The notes: generated by a model from the sequence alone, not told the origin. Shown: positions 26,025 through 35,458, counted from the stretch's first letter. The stretch: DNA of 64,000 bases from Sphingomonas sp. HITSZ_GF (GCF_029543155.1 NZ_JARQXA010000004.1:186001-250000), one strand, 5' to 3'. A program made the numbers and translations.

Positions 26025-28628
26025 TCAGTCCAGCGACTTCGACGCCTGCTCGAACATGTCCTTGCTCAGCCCCGGCGTCGCGACGATCCGCTCCAGCTCG
26101 GCGCGCATCTTGGTCGCGCGGGCGAGGTCGAAGCGCTTCCAGCGGCCGAGCGGCGGCACCAGCTTGGCGGCGGTCTGCGGGTTGAGCCGGTCGAGCGCGA
26201 TCAGCTGGTCGGCGACGAAGCGATAGCCCCGGCCCGAGATGTCGTGGAACGCGCGCTGGTTGACGCTGAACGCGCCGATCAGCGCCCGCGCGCGGTTCGG
26301 ATTGGCCAGGGTGAAGTCCTTGTGCCCGGCCAGCGCCTCGACCGCGGCGGCGGCATCGTCGCGCGACGACAGCGCCTGGGTCTGGAACCATTTGTCGAGC
26401 ACCAGCGCATTGCCCTGGTAGCGCTGGTAAAAGGCCTGGAGCGCCGCCTCGCGCTTTTCCGAGCTGCCGTTGACCAGCGTGGTCAGCGCGCCCTGGCGAT
26501 CGGTCATGTTGTCCGCCGCCTCGAACTGGCCATAGGCGAGCTCGGCCGCGTCCGCCGCGCCGCTGGCAGCGATATAGCCGAGCGCCACCGTCTTCACCCG
26601 CCGCGCGCCCTTGGCGGCCGGCGAATATTCGAAGCGGTTGGCCTGCGCCCCGTCATAGGCCGCGCGCCATTCGGCTTCGAGCGCCTTGCCCAGGTCGGCG
26701 CGTAGCGCCTCGCGTGCCGCGAAGATACCGTCGGGATCGACGATCGCCATCTGGTCGCCGACGAAGCTGTCCGAAGGGAGCAGCACCGCCTCGGCGACGA
26801 ACGCCTTGTCGAGCGCGGCGTCGAGCAGCGTGCCGCGCACCGCCTCGATCACGGCGTCATGCTCGCCCTTGCCGCTGTTCACTGCGGCGACCAGCGTATC
26901 GAGCATCAGCTGCTGCATCGCCTCGTAACGGGCGAAGGGATCGTCGTCATGCGCCGAGAGGAAGGCGAGGTCCTTCGCCGTGCGGTTGGTCTCGACCACC
27001 ACCGGCGCCGAGAAGCCGCGGTTGATCGACAGCACCGGCGTTTCGGAAAGGTTCTCGAACACGATCTCCTGCGCCGCGTCCTTCAGGAGGACGAGCTGCT
27101 CCTCGCACATCGGCCGCCCGGTGATCCCGCCGAACAGCTTGAGCTTGAGCGGCAGCACCATCGGCTCCTTGACCGGCTGGCCCGGCGTCGGCGGCACGGC
27201 CTGGGCGAGCTTGAGGCGGGCGCGGCCGCCTTCCTGGGTCAGGTTGGCGGTGACGCGCGGCGTGCCCGCCTGGCTGTACCAGCGGCGGAACTGGGTGAGG
27301 TCGACGCCGCCCGCCTCTTCCATGCAGCGCACGAAATCCTCGCAGGTGGCGGCGGTGCCGTCGAACCGGTCGAAATAGAGGTCGGTCGCGGCGCGGAATT
27401 TCTGCGGGCCGAGGATGGTCGACATCATCCGGATCACTTCGGCGCCCTTGTTGTAGATGGTCGCCGTGTAGAAGTTCGAGATCTCGATATATTCGTCGGG
27501 GCGCACCGGGTGTGCGAGCGGGCCGGCATCCTCGGGGAACTGGCTGGCGCGCAGGCCGCGCACGTCCTCGATCCGCTTGACCGCCTTCGAGCCCTGGTCG
27601 CCCGAGAAGCTCTGGTCGCGGAAGACGGTGAAGCCTTCCTTCAGGCTGAGCTGGAACCAGTCGCGGCAGGTGACGCGGTTGCCCGACCAGTTGTGGAAAT
27701 ATTCGTGCGCGACCACCGCGGCGATCGCGTCATAGTCGTAATCGGTCGCGGTATCGGGATCGGCGAGGATGTAGCGGCTGTTGAAGACGTTCAGCCCCTT
27801 GTTCTCCATCGCGCCGAAATTGAAGTCGTCCACCGCGACGATGTTGAACACATCGAGATCATATTCGCGGCCATAGACGGTCTCGTCCCAGGCCATCGAC
27901 AGCTTGAGCGCGTGCAGCGCGTGATCGGTCTTGGGCAGGTCGGCGGCGCGCACCCAGATGCCCAGCTCGACCGTGCGGCCGTTCATCGTGGTGAAGCTGC
28001 CCTTGTTCGCCACCAGGTCGCCGGCAACCAGCGCGAACAGATAGCTCGGCTTGGGGAAGGGATCGTGCCATTCGGCCCAGTGGCGACCGCCCTCGGCATC
28101 GCCCCCCTCACAATCTCCTTGGGCGATCGGATCGCCATTGGCGAGCAGCACCGGGAAGCGCGCCTTGTCGGCGGTCATCTTCACCTTGTACTTCGACAGC
28201 ACGTCGGGCCGGTCGGGGAAGAAGGTGATGCGGCGGAAGCCCTCGGCCTCGCACTGGGTGCAGAGCATGCCCGAGGAGGCATAGAGCCCCTGGAGCTGGG
28301 TGTTGCGCTCGGGCGCGATCGTCACGACCGTCTCGATTGTGTGCGCGTTGCCGCTCAGCGGGATCACCAGGTCGGGGCCGTCCATCGTCCAGCCCTGCGC
28401 TTCGGCACCGTCGACCAGCACGGCTTCCGCCGCCAGCCCGTCGCCGTTGAGCACCAGCGGCCGGTCATGCGTGCCGTTGCGCTCCACCTTCAGCACCGTG
28501 CGCACCCGGGTCGCGGTCGGATCGAGGTCGAAGTCCATCGCGATCTCGGGGATCATCCAGTCGGGCGCGCGATAATCCTCGCGGCGAATGATCTGCGGGG
28601 CCTGCGGTGCGGTGCGTGCGTCTGCCAT
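26025..28628 (-). CDS. pepN: aminopeptidase N
   Basis: The 867-residue M1 zinc metallopeptidase releases N-terminal amino acids from peptides in the cytoplasm. The substrate-binding motif GAMEN is present (NFGAMENKGLNVFN). The zinc site HEYFH with the downstream glutamate lies in VVAHEYFHNWSGNRVT and LSLKEGFTVF, near residue 300. The C-terminal armadillo-like domain is full length and ends in SKSLD. The ATG at 28628 (MADARTAPQ) suits the family; a very long upstream frame is antisense to the M28 gene and not real. A short divergent gap separates it from the M28 array. Confidence 0.96.
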   Translation of the reverse strand: MADARTAPQAPQIIRREDYRAPDWMIPEIAMDFDLDPTATRVRTVLKVERNGTHDRPLVLNGDGLAAEAVLVDGAEAQGWTMDGPDLVIPLSGNAHTIETVVTIAPERNTQLQGLYASSGMLCTQCEAEGFRRITFFPDRPDVLSKYKVKMTADKARFPVLLANGDPIAQGDCEGGDAEGGRHWAEWHDPFPKPSYLFALVAGDLVANKGSFTTMNGRTVELGIWVRAADLPKTDHALHALKLSMAWDETVYGREYDLDVFNIVAVDDFNFGAMENKGLNVFNSRYILADPDTATDYDYDAIAAVVAHEYFHNWSGNRVTCRDWFQLSLKEGFTVFRDQSFSGDQGSKAVKRIEDVRGLRASQFPEDAGPLAHPVRPDEYIEISNFYTATIYNKGAEVIRMMSTILGPQKFRAATDLYFDRFDGTAATCEDFVRCMEEAGGVDLTQFRRWYSQAGTPRVTANLTQEGGRARLKLAQAVPPTPGQPVKEPMVLPLKLKLFGGITGRPMCEEQLVLLKDAAQEIVFENLSETPVLSINRGFSAPVVVETNRTAKDLAFLSAHDDDPFARYEAMQQLMLDTLVAAVNSGKGEHDAVIEAVRGTLLDAALDKAFVAEAVLLPSDSFVGDQMAIVDPDGIFAAREALRADLGKALEAEWRAAYDGAQANRFEYSPAAKGARRVKTVALGYIAASGAADAAELAYGQFEAADNMTDRQGALTTLVNGSSEKREAALQAFYQRYQGNALVLDKWFQTQALSSRDDAAAAVEALAGHKDFTLANPNRARALIGAFSVNQRAFHDISGRGYRFVADQLIALDRLNPQTAAKLVPPLGRWKRFDLARATKMRAELERIVATPGLSKDMFEQASKSLD

Positions 28629-28751
28629 GATGTCCCCGGATATAGGCGCAAGCGCGCACGCCGCCACCTCGAAAATCTGCCGGCTTGCGCCTGCGCCAAG
28701 CCGTGCTACCGAAGCGACATACCGAGATACGACCGAGAGGTTCCCCCCGAC

Positions 28752-30437
28752 ATGATCCGCAACACCACGCCGCTGGCCCTCGCGCTGATGCTGGCGATAC
28801 CCGCCTATGCCCAGACGGCAGCGCCCGCTCCCGCCCCCGTTCCCAGCGCCGCCGAGCGCAACGCGATCGTCAATGCCGAGCTGCCCGCCGACCAGGCCGC
28901 GCTCAAGAGCCATGTGATGTTCCTCGCATCGGACGCGATGAAGGGCCGCGAGGCCGGCAGCCCGGAATTCAACATCGCCGCGCAATATGTCGCGTCGCAA
29001 TTCTATGCCGCGGGGCTCAAGCCGGCCGGCGATGACGGCGGCTATCTGCAGGGCGTGCCGCTGGTGAACTACAAGCTCGAAGCGCCGGGCACGATGGCAG
29101 TGACGCGCAGGAAGGGCCAGCCGGTCGCGCTCGAGTTCGGCAAGGACTTCATCTCCTCGCCCAATCCCGAAACGCCCAACTACACCGTCACCGCGCCGGT
29201 GGTGTTCGTCGGCTACGGCATCGTCGGCGAAGGCCGTGACGACTATAAGGGCGTCAACGTGAAGGGTAAGGTCGTCGCCTTCTTCGGCGGCGCGCCCGAG
29301 AGCATGCCCAGCGAAGTCGGCGCGCATTTCTCCGGCGCCGGCGCCAAGTCGGAGATCGCCGCCCGGCACGGCGCGATCGGCTATATCACGCTCGAATCGC
29401 CGCGCACCGCCAAGCAGCGCCCCTTCGCGGTCCTCGCCAATTTCGCCACCCGCGCGCGCTTCACCTGGGGCAATGCCGACGGCACCGGCCACATCACCGC
29501 GCCCGGCGTGCCTTCGCTCGGCACGGTGAGCATGGCGGGCGGCGCCAGGCTGTTCGACGGCGCCCGGCAGAAGTGGGAGGCGGTGCTCAAGGCCGCCGAG
29601 GCCGACAATGCCGTGTTCAAGGCCGAAGCGCTGGCGACCAGCGTCACCGTCGCCGCCAAGACCGCGCTCACCCCGGTGCAGAGCTACAATGTCGCCGGGC
29701 TGATTCCGGGCAGCGATCCGACGCTGTCGAAGGAAGTCGTCGTCCTCTCGGCGCATCTCGATCACATCGGCGTCGGCCGTCCGGACAAGACCGGCGACAC
29801 GATCAACAACGGCGCGCTCGATGACGCGGTCGGCATCGCCTCGCTGATCGAGGAGGCCAAGCGCTTCAAGACGGCGGGCACCAAGCCGCGCCGCTCGATC
29901 CTGTTCCTCGCGGTGACTGCCGAGGAGAAGGGCCTGATCGGCTCGGACTATTTCGCCAACCACCCGACCGTGCCGGCAGAGAACATCGTCGCCGACGTCA
30001 ATCTCGACATGCCGATCATCACCTACAAGTTCCAGGATATCGTCGTGTACGGCGCCGGCCATTCGACGCTGGGCCCGATCGTCGAGCGCGCCGGCAAGGC
30101 GATCGGCGTGCCGCTGTCGGACGATCCGCTGCCCGGCGAGAACATCTTCGTCCGCTCGGACCACTATAATTTCGTCCGCAAGGGCGTGCCGTCGGTCTTC
30201 CTGTGGCCGGGTGCCGGCGGTCCGGGCCGCGCGGCGATCGATGACTTCATGAAGAACCATTATCACCAGCCCTCGGACGAGGTCGGCCAGCTGCCGGCGA
30301 TCGACTGGGAATCGGGCGTGCGCTTCGTCGACGTCAACTATCGCATCGCCCGCGAGATCGCCGATGGCGATCAGCGCCCGGTGTGGAACAAGGGCGATTT
30401 CTTCGGCCTCACCTATAACGGCCCGGGGGCGAAGTGA
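28752..30437 (+). CDS. M28 family zinc metallopeptidase, first of three tandem paralogues
   Basis: The 561-residue secreted peptidase has a signal peptide ending at AIPAYAQ. A protease-associated-like insert precedes or interrupts the catalytic domain. Zinc ligands of M28 are visible: the His in SAHLDHIG (near 334), Asp in GALDDAVG, the Glu pair in AVTAEEKG (near 390), Asp in VNLDMP and His in RSDHYNF. It probably trims peptides in the periplasm. A long sequence shared with the next two genes (ALKSHVMFLASDAMKGREAG) shows gene duplication. It is slightly longer than its neighbours because of extra Pro/Ala after the leader. Confidence 0.93.
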   Translation: MIRNTTPLALALMLAIPAYAQTAAPAPAPVPSAAERNAIVNAELPADQAALKSHVMFLASDAMKGREAGSPEFNIAAQYVASQFYAAGLKPAGDDGGYLQGVPLVNYKLEAPGTMAVTRRKGQPVALEFGKDFISSPNPETPNYTVTAPVVFVGYGIVGEGRDDYKGVNVKGKVVAFFGGAPESMPSEVGAHFSGAGAKSEIAARHGAIGYITLESPRTAKQRPFAVLANFATRARFTWGNADGTGHITAPGVPSLGTVSMAGGARLFDGARQKWEAVLKAAEADNAVFKAEALATSVTVAAKTALTPVQSYNVAGLIPGSDPTLSKEVVVLSAHLDHIGVGRPDKTGDTINNGALDDAVGIASLIEEAKRFKTAGTKPRRSILFLAVTAEEKGLIGSDYFANHPTVPAENIVADVNLDMPIITYKFQDIVVYGAGHSTLGPIVERAGKAIGVPLSDDPLPGENIFVRSDHYNFVRKGVPSVFLWPGAGGPGRAAIDDFMKNHYHQPSDEVGQLPAIDWESGVRFVDVNYRIAREIADGDQRPVWNKGDFFGLTYNGPGAK

Positions 30438-32011
30438 GCATGAAGCGCGCACTGCTCCTCGCCGCCACGCTGCTGGCGGCGACTCCCGCCCTTGCCCAGG
30501 ATCTGGGCAAGGATGAAGCGGCGCTCAAGGCGCATGTCCAGTTCCTCGCCTCCGATGCGATGAAGGGCCGTGACACCGGCTCGCCGGAACTGACCATCGC
30601 CGAGCAATATGTCGCCGCGCAGATGCTGGCGGCCGGGCTCAAGCCGGCGGGCGTGGGCGGAGGCTGGCTCCAGCCGGTGCCGCTCGTCGCCTACAAGTCG
30701 GCCGATCACGGCAGCCTGTCGTTCACCCGCGGCGGCGTCGAGACTGCGCTCGTCTGGGGCAAGGACTATGTCGCCCGCGCGGTGCCGTCCAATCCCAAGG
30801 TCGCGGTGTCGGGGCCCGTCGTCTTCGCCGGCTATGGCAGCGAGGGCGAGTATAAGGGGCTGAACGCCAGGGGCGCGATCGTCGCGGTGCTGCGCGATTC
30901 GCCGCACGACCAGCCGAGCGACATCCGCGCGCATTCGTCGCAGCCCGATCAGCAGGCGGCGGTCGCCGCCCGCCACGGTGCGATCGGGGTGATCCTGATC
31001 GAGGGCAATGCCCGCCACGCGATCTTCCCGTTCGCGGCGAGCGTCGGCTATGCCCAGAGCGAGTCGATGACCTGGCAGGGTTCGGATGCCGGCGCCGGCG
31101 CGCCGCCCTTCGCCTATATCGGCTTCGATGGCGCGGCCAGGCTGTTCGCCGGTTCGAAGATCCGGTGGGACGCGGTGCTCGCCGCCGACAAGGCGGACAG
31201 GAAGCTGCCCACCGGCCCGCTCGGCGCCACCGTCACCGGCACCGCCAACACCGCGATCCGTACGCTCACCGCCAACAATGTCGCCGGCGTGCTGCCGGGC
31301 ACTGACAAGGCGGGCGAATATGTCGTGATCTCCGCGCATCTCGATCATGTCGGCGTCGGCCGGCCCGATGCGAAGGGCGACACGATCTACAATGGCGCGA
31401 TGGACAATGCCGTCGGCACCGCCTCGATGCTCGAAGTGGCGAAGCGCTTCCAGGCGGCGGGCAAGGCGCCGCGCCGCTCGATCCTGTTCGTCGCGGTGAC
31501 GGCGGAGGAAAAGGGCCTGGTCGGCTCCGAATATTTCGCGGCCAATCCCACGGTGCCCAAGGGTTCGATCGTCGCCGACGTCAATCTCGACATGCCGATC
31601 CTCACCTATGATTTCGTCGATCTCGTCGCGTACGGCGCGGATCGCAGCACGGTGGGCAGGATCGTCGAGCAGGCGGCGGCGGCCGAGGGCGTCAAGCTCG
31701 TCCCCGATCCCGCGCCGGAGGAAGCGAGCTTCGTCCGCTCGGATCACTACAGTTTCGTCAAGGCGGGTATTCCCGCGGTCTCGCTCGATCTCGGGCCGGG
31801 CGGCGCGGGGGCGGCCGCCTCGAAGGAGTTTCTCGACAAGCACTACCACCAGCCTTCGGACGAGATCGGCCTGATCGACTGGAAGCAGGGGCTGCGCTTC
31901 GTCGGGCTCAACTATGCGATCGCCCGCGCCATTGCCGATGCCGAGGATCGGCCGGTGTGGAACAAGGGCGACTTCTTCGGCACGCTGTACAAGGGGCCGA
32001 TGGCCAAATGA
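30434..32011 (+). CDS. M28 family zinc metallopeptidase, second tandem paralogue
   Basis: The 525-residue secreted protein has the leader MSMKRALLLAATLLAATPALAQ. The start is GTG at 30434, overlapping the previous stop; ATG at 30440 is an equally acceptable alternative. M28 ligands are intact: SAHLDHVG, GAMDNAVG, AVTAEEKG, VNLDMP, RSDHYSF. It differs from the first copy by a shorter accessory region and by Asn in place of the second Asp of DDAVG. All three genes are coupled by stop-start overlap and probably form one transcript. Confidence 0.93.
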   Translation: MSMKRALLLAATLLAATPALAQDLGKDEAALKAHVQFLASDAMKGRDTGSPELTIAEQYVAAQMLAAGLKPAGVGGGWLQPVPLVAYKSADHGSLSFTRGGVETALVWGKDYVARAVPSNPKVAVSGPVVFAGYGSEGEYKGLNARGAIVAVLRDSPHDQPSDIRAHSSQPDQQAAVAARHGAIGVILIEGNARHAIFPFAASVGYAQSESMTWQGSDAGAGAPPFAYIGFDGAARLFAGSKIRWDAVLAADKADRKLPTGPLGATVTGTANTAIRTLTANNVAGVLPGTDKAGEYVVISAHLDHVGVGRPDAKGDTIYNGAMDNAVGTASMLEVAKRFQAAGKAPRRSILFVAVTAEEKGLVGSEYFAANPTVPKGSIVADVNLDMPILTYDFVDLVAYGADRSTVGRIVEQAAAAEGVKLVPDPAPEEASFVRSDHYSFVKAGIPAVSLDLGPGGAGAAASKEFLDKHYHQPSDEIGLIDWKQGLRFVGLNYAIARAIADAEDRPVWNKGDFFGTLYKGPMAK

Positions 32012-33633
32012 TCCTGCGCCGCTTCCTCCTCGCCGCCGCGCTGCTCGCGGCGCCGCTCGCCCAGGCGCAGATGGCGCCCCAGCCGCTCCCGCCCGAGCAG
32101 GCGGCGCTGAAGAGCCATGTCCAGTTCCTCGCCTCCGATGTCCTGCGCGGGCGCGAGGCGGGGACGCGCGACTATGACGTGGCGGCCGAATATGTCGCCT
32201 CGGAGATGCTCCGGCTCGGGCTGCAGCCCGGCGCCGAGGGCGGCAGCTGGTTCCAGCCGTTCAAGCTGATCGGCTACAAGCCGGCGGAGAAGGCCAAGTG
32301 GAGCCTGGTGCGTGGCGGCACCGAGATCCCGCTCCAGTTCGGCATCGATTTCGCCAACACGCCGGCGCCCGCCACGCCCGATTTCAAGGCGGAAGGCGGC
32401 GTGGTGTTCGCCGGCTACGGGATCGTCTATCCCGAGGGGAAACGCGACGACTACAAGGGGCTCGACGTGAAGGGCAAGATCGTCGCGATCCTGCCCGGCG
32501 TTCCCAAGGGTTTGCCCAATGAAGTCGAGGCGCATTTCGGCGATGACGACCAGAAGGCGCTGATTGCCCAGAAAAAGGGTGCGGTCGCGGTGATCGTGAT
32601 CGAATCGCTGGCGCAGCGCGAACAATTCCCCTTCGAGACCTTCGCCAGCTATTACGACTATGAGCGCAGCGGCTGGGCGCGGCCCGACGGCACTGCCTTC
32701 GCGCTTGCCCCAGGCGCGCCGGCGATCGGCTATGTCGGCCCGGCCGGCGCCGAGAAGCTGTTCCAGGGCGCGAAGATCAAATGGGCGGACGTACTCGCCG
32801 CGCAGCGCAAGGACGGGCGTATCCCCACCGGCGCGCTGGTCGGCACGCTGAAGGTCGCCAGCAAGACGCGGATCGTCGCGCAGACCACCCGCAGCGTGGT
32901 CGGGCTGATCCCCGGCAGCGATCCTGCGCTCAAGGACCAGTATGTCGTCCTGTCCGCGCATCTCGATCATGTCGGGATCGGCGATCCGGTGAACGGCGAT
33001 CGCATCTACAACGGCGCAATGGACAATGCGATCGGCGTCTCGACGATGCTCGAAGTCGCGCGCAAGTTCATCGAATCGGGCGAGAAGCCGAAGCGCTCGA
33101 TGCTGTTCGTGGCGCTGGCGGCGGAGGAGAAGGGGCTGATCGGCTCGGACTATTTCGCCCATTATCCGCCGGTGCCGAAGGACCGGCTGGTGGCGGACGT
33201 CAACATGGACATGCCGATCCTCACCTATCCGCTGGTCGATCTGGTGGCATTGGGCGGCGAGCGCTCGAGCCTCGGCCCGGTGATCGCCGCGGCGGCAGCG
33301 GGCGAGGGGCTCCAGGTCGTCCCCGATCCGGCGCCCGAGGAGATGTTCTTCGTCCGCTCGGATCACTACAGCTTCGTCAAGTCGGGCATCCCGGCGGTGT
33401 CGCTCGATACCGGGCCGGGCGGGCAGGGCGCCGAGGCGCAGAAGAAGTTCCTCGCCGAGAATTACCACAAGCCCTCGGACCAGATCGACCTGCCGTTCGA
33501 CTGGGCGTCGGCGGCGAAGTACATGCGGGTGAACTATGCCGTCGCCCGTGCCCTCACCGATGCCCCCGATCGCCCGCGCTGGAACAAGGGCGATTTCTTC
33601 GGGGTGCAGTTCGGAGGCTATGGGGCGGAGTAA
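32008..33633 (+). CDS. M28 family zinc metallopeptidase, third tandem paralogue
   Basis: The 541-residue secreted protein has the leader MILRRFLLAAALLAAPLAQAQ. The ATG at 32008 overlaps the previous stop (ATGA). Catalytic landmarks are SAHLDHVGIGD, GAMDNAIG, ALAAEEKG, VNMDMP and RSDHYSF. It ends with the same motif as its paralogues (RWNKGDFFG), a C-terminal signature common to all three. A solo family A remnant follows immediately after its stop. Confidence 0.93.
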   Translation: MILRRFLLAAALLAAPLAQAQMAPQPLPPEQAALKSHVQFLASDVLRGREAGTRDYDVAAEYVASEMLRLGLQPGAEGGSWFQPFKLIGYKPAEKAKWSLVRGGTEIPLQFGIDFANTPAPATPDFKAEGGVVFAGYGIVYPEGKRDDYKGLDVKGKIVAILPGVPKGLPNEVEAHFGDDDQKALIAQKKGAVAVIVIESLAQREQFPFETFASYYDYERSGWARPDGTAFALAPGAPAIGYVGPAGAEKLFQGAKIKWADVLAAQRKDGRIPTGALVGTLKVASKTRIVAQTTRSVVGLIPGSDPALKDQYVVLSAHLDHVGIGDPVNGDRIYNGAMDNAIGVSTMLEVARKFIESGEKPKRSMLFVALAAEEKGLIGSDYFAHYPPVPKDRLVADVNMDMPILTYPLVDLVALGGERSSLGPVIAAAAAGEGLQVVPDPAPEEMFFVRSDHYSFVKSGIPAVSLDTGPGGQGAEAQKKFLAENYHKPSDQIDLPFDWASAAKYMRVNYAVARALTDAPDRPRWNKGDFFGVQFGGYGAE

Positions 33634-33659
33634 AATCCTCCCCCTCCGGGGGAGGAATT
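33634..33659. repeat. solo terminal hairpin of family A repeat
   Basis: AATCCTCCCCCTCCGGGGGA plus GGAATT equals the outer ends of a family A element joined without the middle. It looks like a deletion product, or a minimal singlet. Its GGAGG serves as the likely Shine-Dalgarno for the gene at 33665. Confidence 0.8.
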
Positions 33660-33664
33660 AGGGA

Positions 33665-34486
33665 ATGCGCCTGCTGATCTTCGGCCCCGGCTACACCGCC
33701 AGCCATCTGATCGCCCGGCTGGCCGATCGCGCCGTCATCGCCACCGTCACTCGCGAAACCTTCGAAGATCGCAGCCGTACCGGCTTCGAGATCGTGACGG
33801 CTACGCACATCCTCTCCACTGTCCCGCCCGGCGAGGAAGACCCGGTCCTTGCCGCCTATAAGGACGAGATCGCGTATTCGGGTGCCTGGATCGGCTATCT
33901 CTCCTCGACCGGCGTCTATGGCGACACTGGCGGCGCCTGGGTCGACGAGACCGCACCCACCGGCACCGGCCGCCGCACCGCGCGCAGCGCCGCCGATGCC
34001 GCCTGGCTGGCGCTGCCCGGCGCGCGCGTGTTCCGCCTGCCCGGCATCTATGGTCCCGGCCGCTCGCCGCTCGATCGCATCCGCGCCGGTGCCGCCACCC
34101 GGATCGATCTGCCCGGCCAGGTCTTCAGCCGCGTCCATGTCGACGACATCGTCTCGGGCGTGGTCGCCGGGTTCGACGGCCCGCCGGGCGCCTACAATCT
34201 TGCCGACGACCTGCCCGCCCCGCAGAGCGACGTCATCGCCTATGGCTGCACCTTGCTCGGCCTGCCCGTGCCGCCGCTGCTCGCGCTCGAAGAAGCGAAC
34301 CTCGGCCCCAAGGCCCGCGCCTTCTATGCCGAGAACCGCCGGATCGCGAACGGCAAGGCGAAGCGCGTGCTGGGCTGGCGCCCGCTTTATGCCGATTACC
34401 GGTTGGGCCTGCGCGCCTTGAGCGCCACCACCAGCCCGGCGACCACCAGCACCGCGCCGCCCGCCGCCAGCACCGACCAGCGATAG
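33665..34486 (+). CDS. NAD(P)-binding epimerase/dehydratase-like protein (atypical SDR)
   Basis: The 273-residue protein starts MRLLIFGPGYTASHL, a Rossmann glycine motif with Tyr-Thr following, as in small YeeZ-like SDRs. The later motifs YLSSTGVYGD, FRLPGIYGPGRSPL and FSRVHVDDI are those of nucleotide-sugar-epimerase-like proteins. The usual YxxxK is not obvious, so catalytic activity is uncertain. GGAGG of the adjoining repeat remnant lies nine bases before the ATG. The last 91 bp overlap, tail to tail, the end of the EamA gene, and the final 25 residues are Ala/Thr/Pro-rich, so the true functional end may be earlier. Confidence 0.85.
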   Translation: MRLLIFGPGYTASHLIARLADRAVIATVTRETFEDRSRTGFEIVTATHILSTVPPGEEDPVLAAYKDEIAYSGAWIGYLSSTGVYGDTGGAWVDETAPTGTGRRTARSAADAAWLALPGARVFRLPGIYGPGRSPLDRIRAGAATRIDLPGQVFSRVHVDDIVSGVVAGFDGPPGAYNLADDLPAPQSDVIAYGCTLLGLPVPPLLALEEANLGPKARAFYAENRRIANGKAKRVLGWRPLYADYRLGLRALSATTSPATTSTAPPAASTDQR

Positions 34487-35310
34487 CCTTCGAACAGCGT
34501 CGAGAAGAGCATCGCGATCACCGGGATAAGCACACTGGTATAGGCGGCCTTGGCCGGCCCGATCGCGCGGATCAGCTGGAAATAGATGCTGAAGGTCACC
34601 GCCGATCCCAGCACGCCGAGATAGAGGATACCCCCGGCATAGCTCGGGCGCGCGTCGAACACCGGCGCCCCCACCGTCGCCAGTGCAAAGGCGGCGTCGA
34701 TCGCCGCGCCGCTCAGCATCGCCCAGCCGAGCATCGTCGCCATCGGATAGGCCTTGGCGGTGTTCGTCGCCTGCATCACATTGGCCACCGATGCGCACAG
34801 CACGCCCGCCAGCGCGATGCCGATGCCGAGCATCGCCGCCTGCGGCCCCACCGGGCTCAGTCGCGCCTCATGGACGAACAGCAGCGCCACGCCGGCCATC
34901 GCGATCGCCGATCCGACGATCAGCTGCCGCCCCATCCGCTGGCCCAGGAAGATCCGTGCCAGCACCGCATTGGGCACCAGCAGCAGCGCATAGACCACTG
35001 CGACCACGCCCGAGGTGATGTGCTGCTCGGCGCGATAGACGAAGTTGAAGTTGAGCACGAACTGGGCGAGCCCGAGCAGCACCGCGAAGCGCACGCCGCG
35101 TGCGTCCATGCCCAGCTTCTCGCCGCGCAGCAGCGCCCAGGCGAGCATCGTCACGCCGGCCACGGTGAAGCGATAGGTCACAGACCAGCTCGGCGGCACC
35201 ACCGAAAGCTGGTCGCGGATGACGATCCAGGTCGATCCCCAGATCAGCGTGACGATCGCGAAGGGAATCAGCACCGAAAGGCGAGTGGAGCGCGGGGCGG
35301 CTTCGTTCAT
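34396..35310 (-). CDS. EamA/DMT superfamily exporter
   Basis: The 304-residue protein has ten hydrophobic segments arranged as two EamA repeats. The first repeat begins TLIWGSTWIVIRDQLS and the second begins around LAGVLCASVANVMQA. DMT exporters pump amino acids, metabolites or drugs; the substrate is unknown. The ATG at 35310 is preceded by GGAGG six bases upstream, and this Shine-Dalgarno lies inside the family A repeat at 35314. It overlaps the epimerase gene at the 3' end by 91 bp. Confidence 0.93.
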   Translation of the reverse strand: MNEAAPRSTRLSVLIPFAIVTLIWGSTWIVIRDQLSVVPPSWSVTYRFTVAGVTMLAWALLRGEKLGMDARGVRFAVLLGLAQFVLNFNFVYRAEQHITSGVVAVVYALLLVPNAVLARIFLGQRMGRQLIVGSAIAMAGVALLFVHEARLSPVGPQAAMLGIGIALAGVLCASVANVMQATNTAKAYPMATMLGWAMLSGAAIDAAFALATVGAPVFDARPSYAGGILYLGVLGSAVTFSIYFQLIRAIGPAKAAYTSVLIPVIAMLFSTLFEGYRWSVLAAGGAVLVVAGLVVALKARRPNR

Positions 35311-35313
35311 TCA

Positions 35314-35445
35314 AATCCTCCCCCGGAGGGGGAGGGGGACCGGCGAAGCCGGTGGAGGGGGTCTGCCACGAGCTGCATCGCCTGCGGCGTGCCCTCTCCA
35401 CCACCGCCTTTGGCGGCGGTCCCCCTCTCCCTCCGGGAGAGGAAT
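35314..35445 (+). repeat. palindromic repeat, family A, copy 3
   Basis: AATCCTCC...GGAAT with capping hairpins ACCGGC-gaa-GCCGGT and ACCGCC-ttt-GGCGGT. The left hairpin differs from copies 1, 2 and 5 at two positions that keep pairing. It sits between the EamA start and the end of the threonine aldolase gene, and its left end is 3 bp from the EamA start codon. Confidence 0.9.
35317..35324 (-). promoter_or_regulatory. Shine-Dalgarno of the EamA gene carried by a repeat
   Basis: On the minus strand GGGGGAGG ends six bases before the ATG at 35310. These bases are the terminal arm of family A copy 3, so the repeat supplies the ribosome binding site. The complementary arm of the same repeat could mask it by pairing. 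Confidence 0.7.
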
Positions 35446-35458
35446 GTGGAGAAGCCCC

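Noticed and set aside
28629..30452. Long minus-strand open frame continuous with pepN and antisense to the first M28 gene
   Set aside because: The pepN homology starts at MADARTAPQ (28628). The upstream part mirrors the M28 gene and is His/Arg/Asp-rich without family features.
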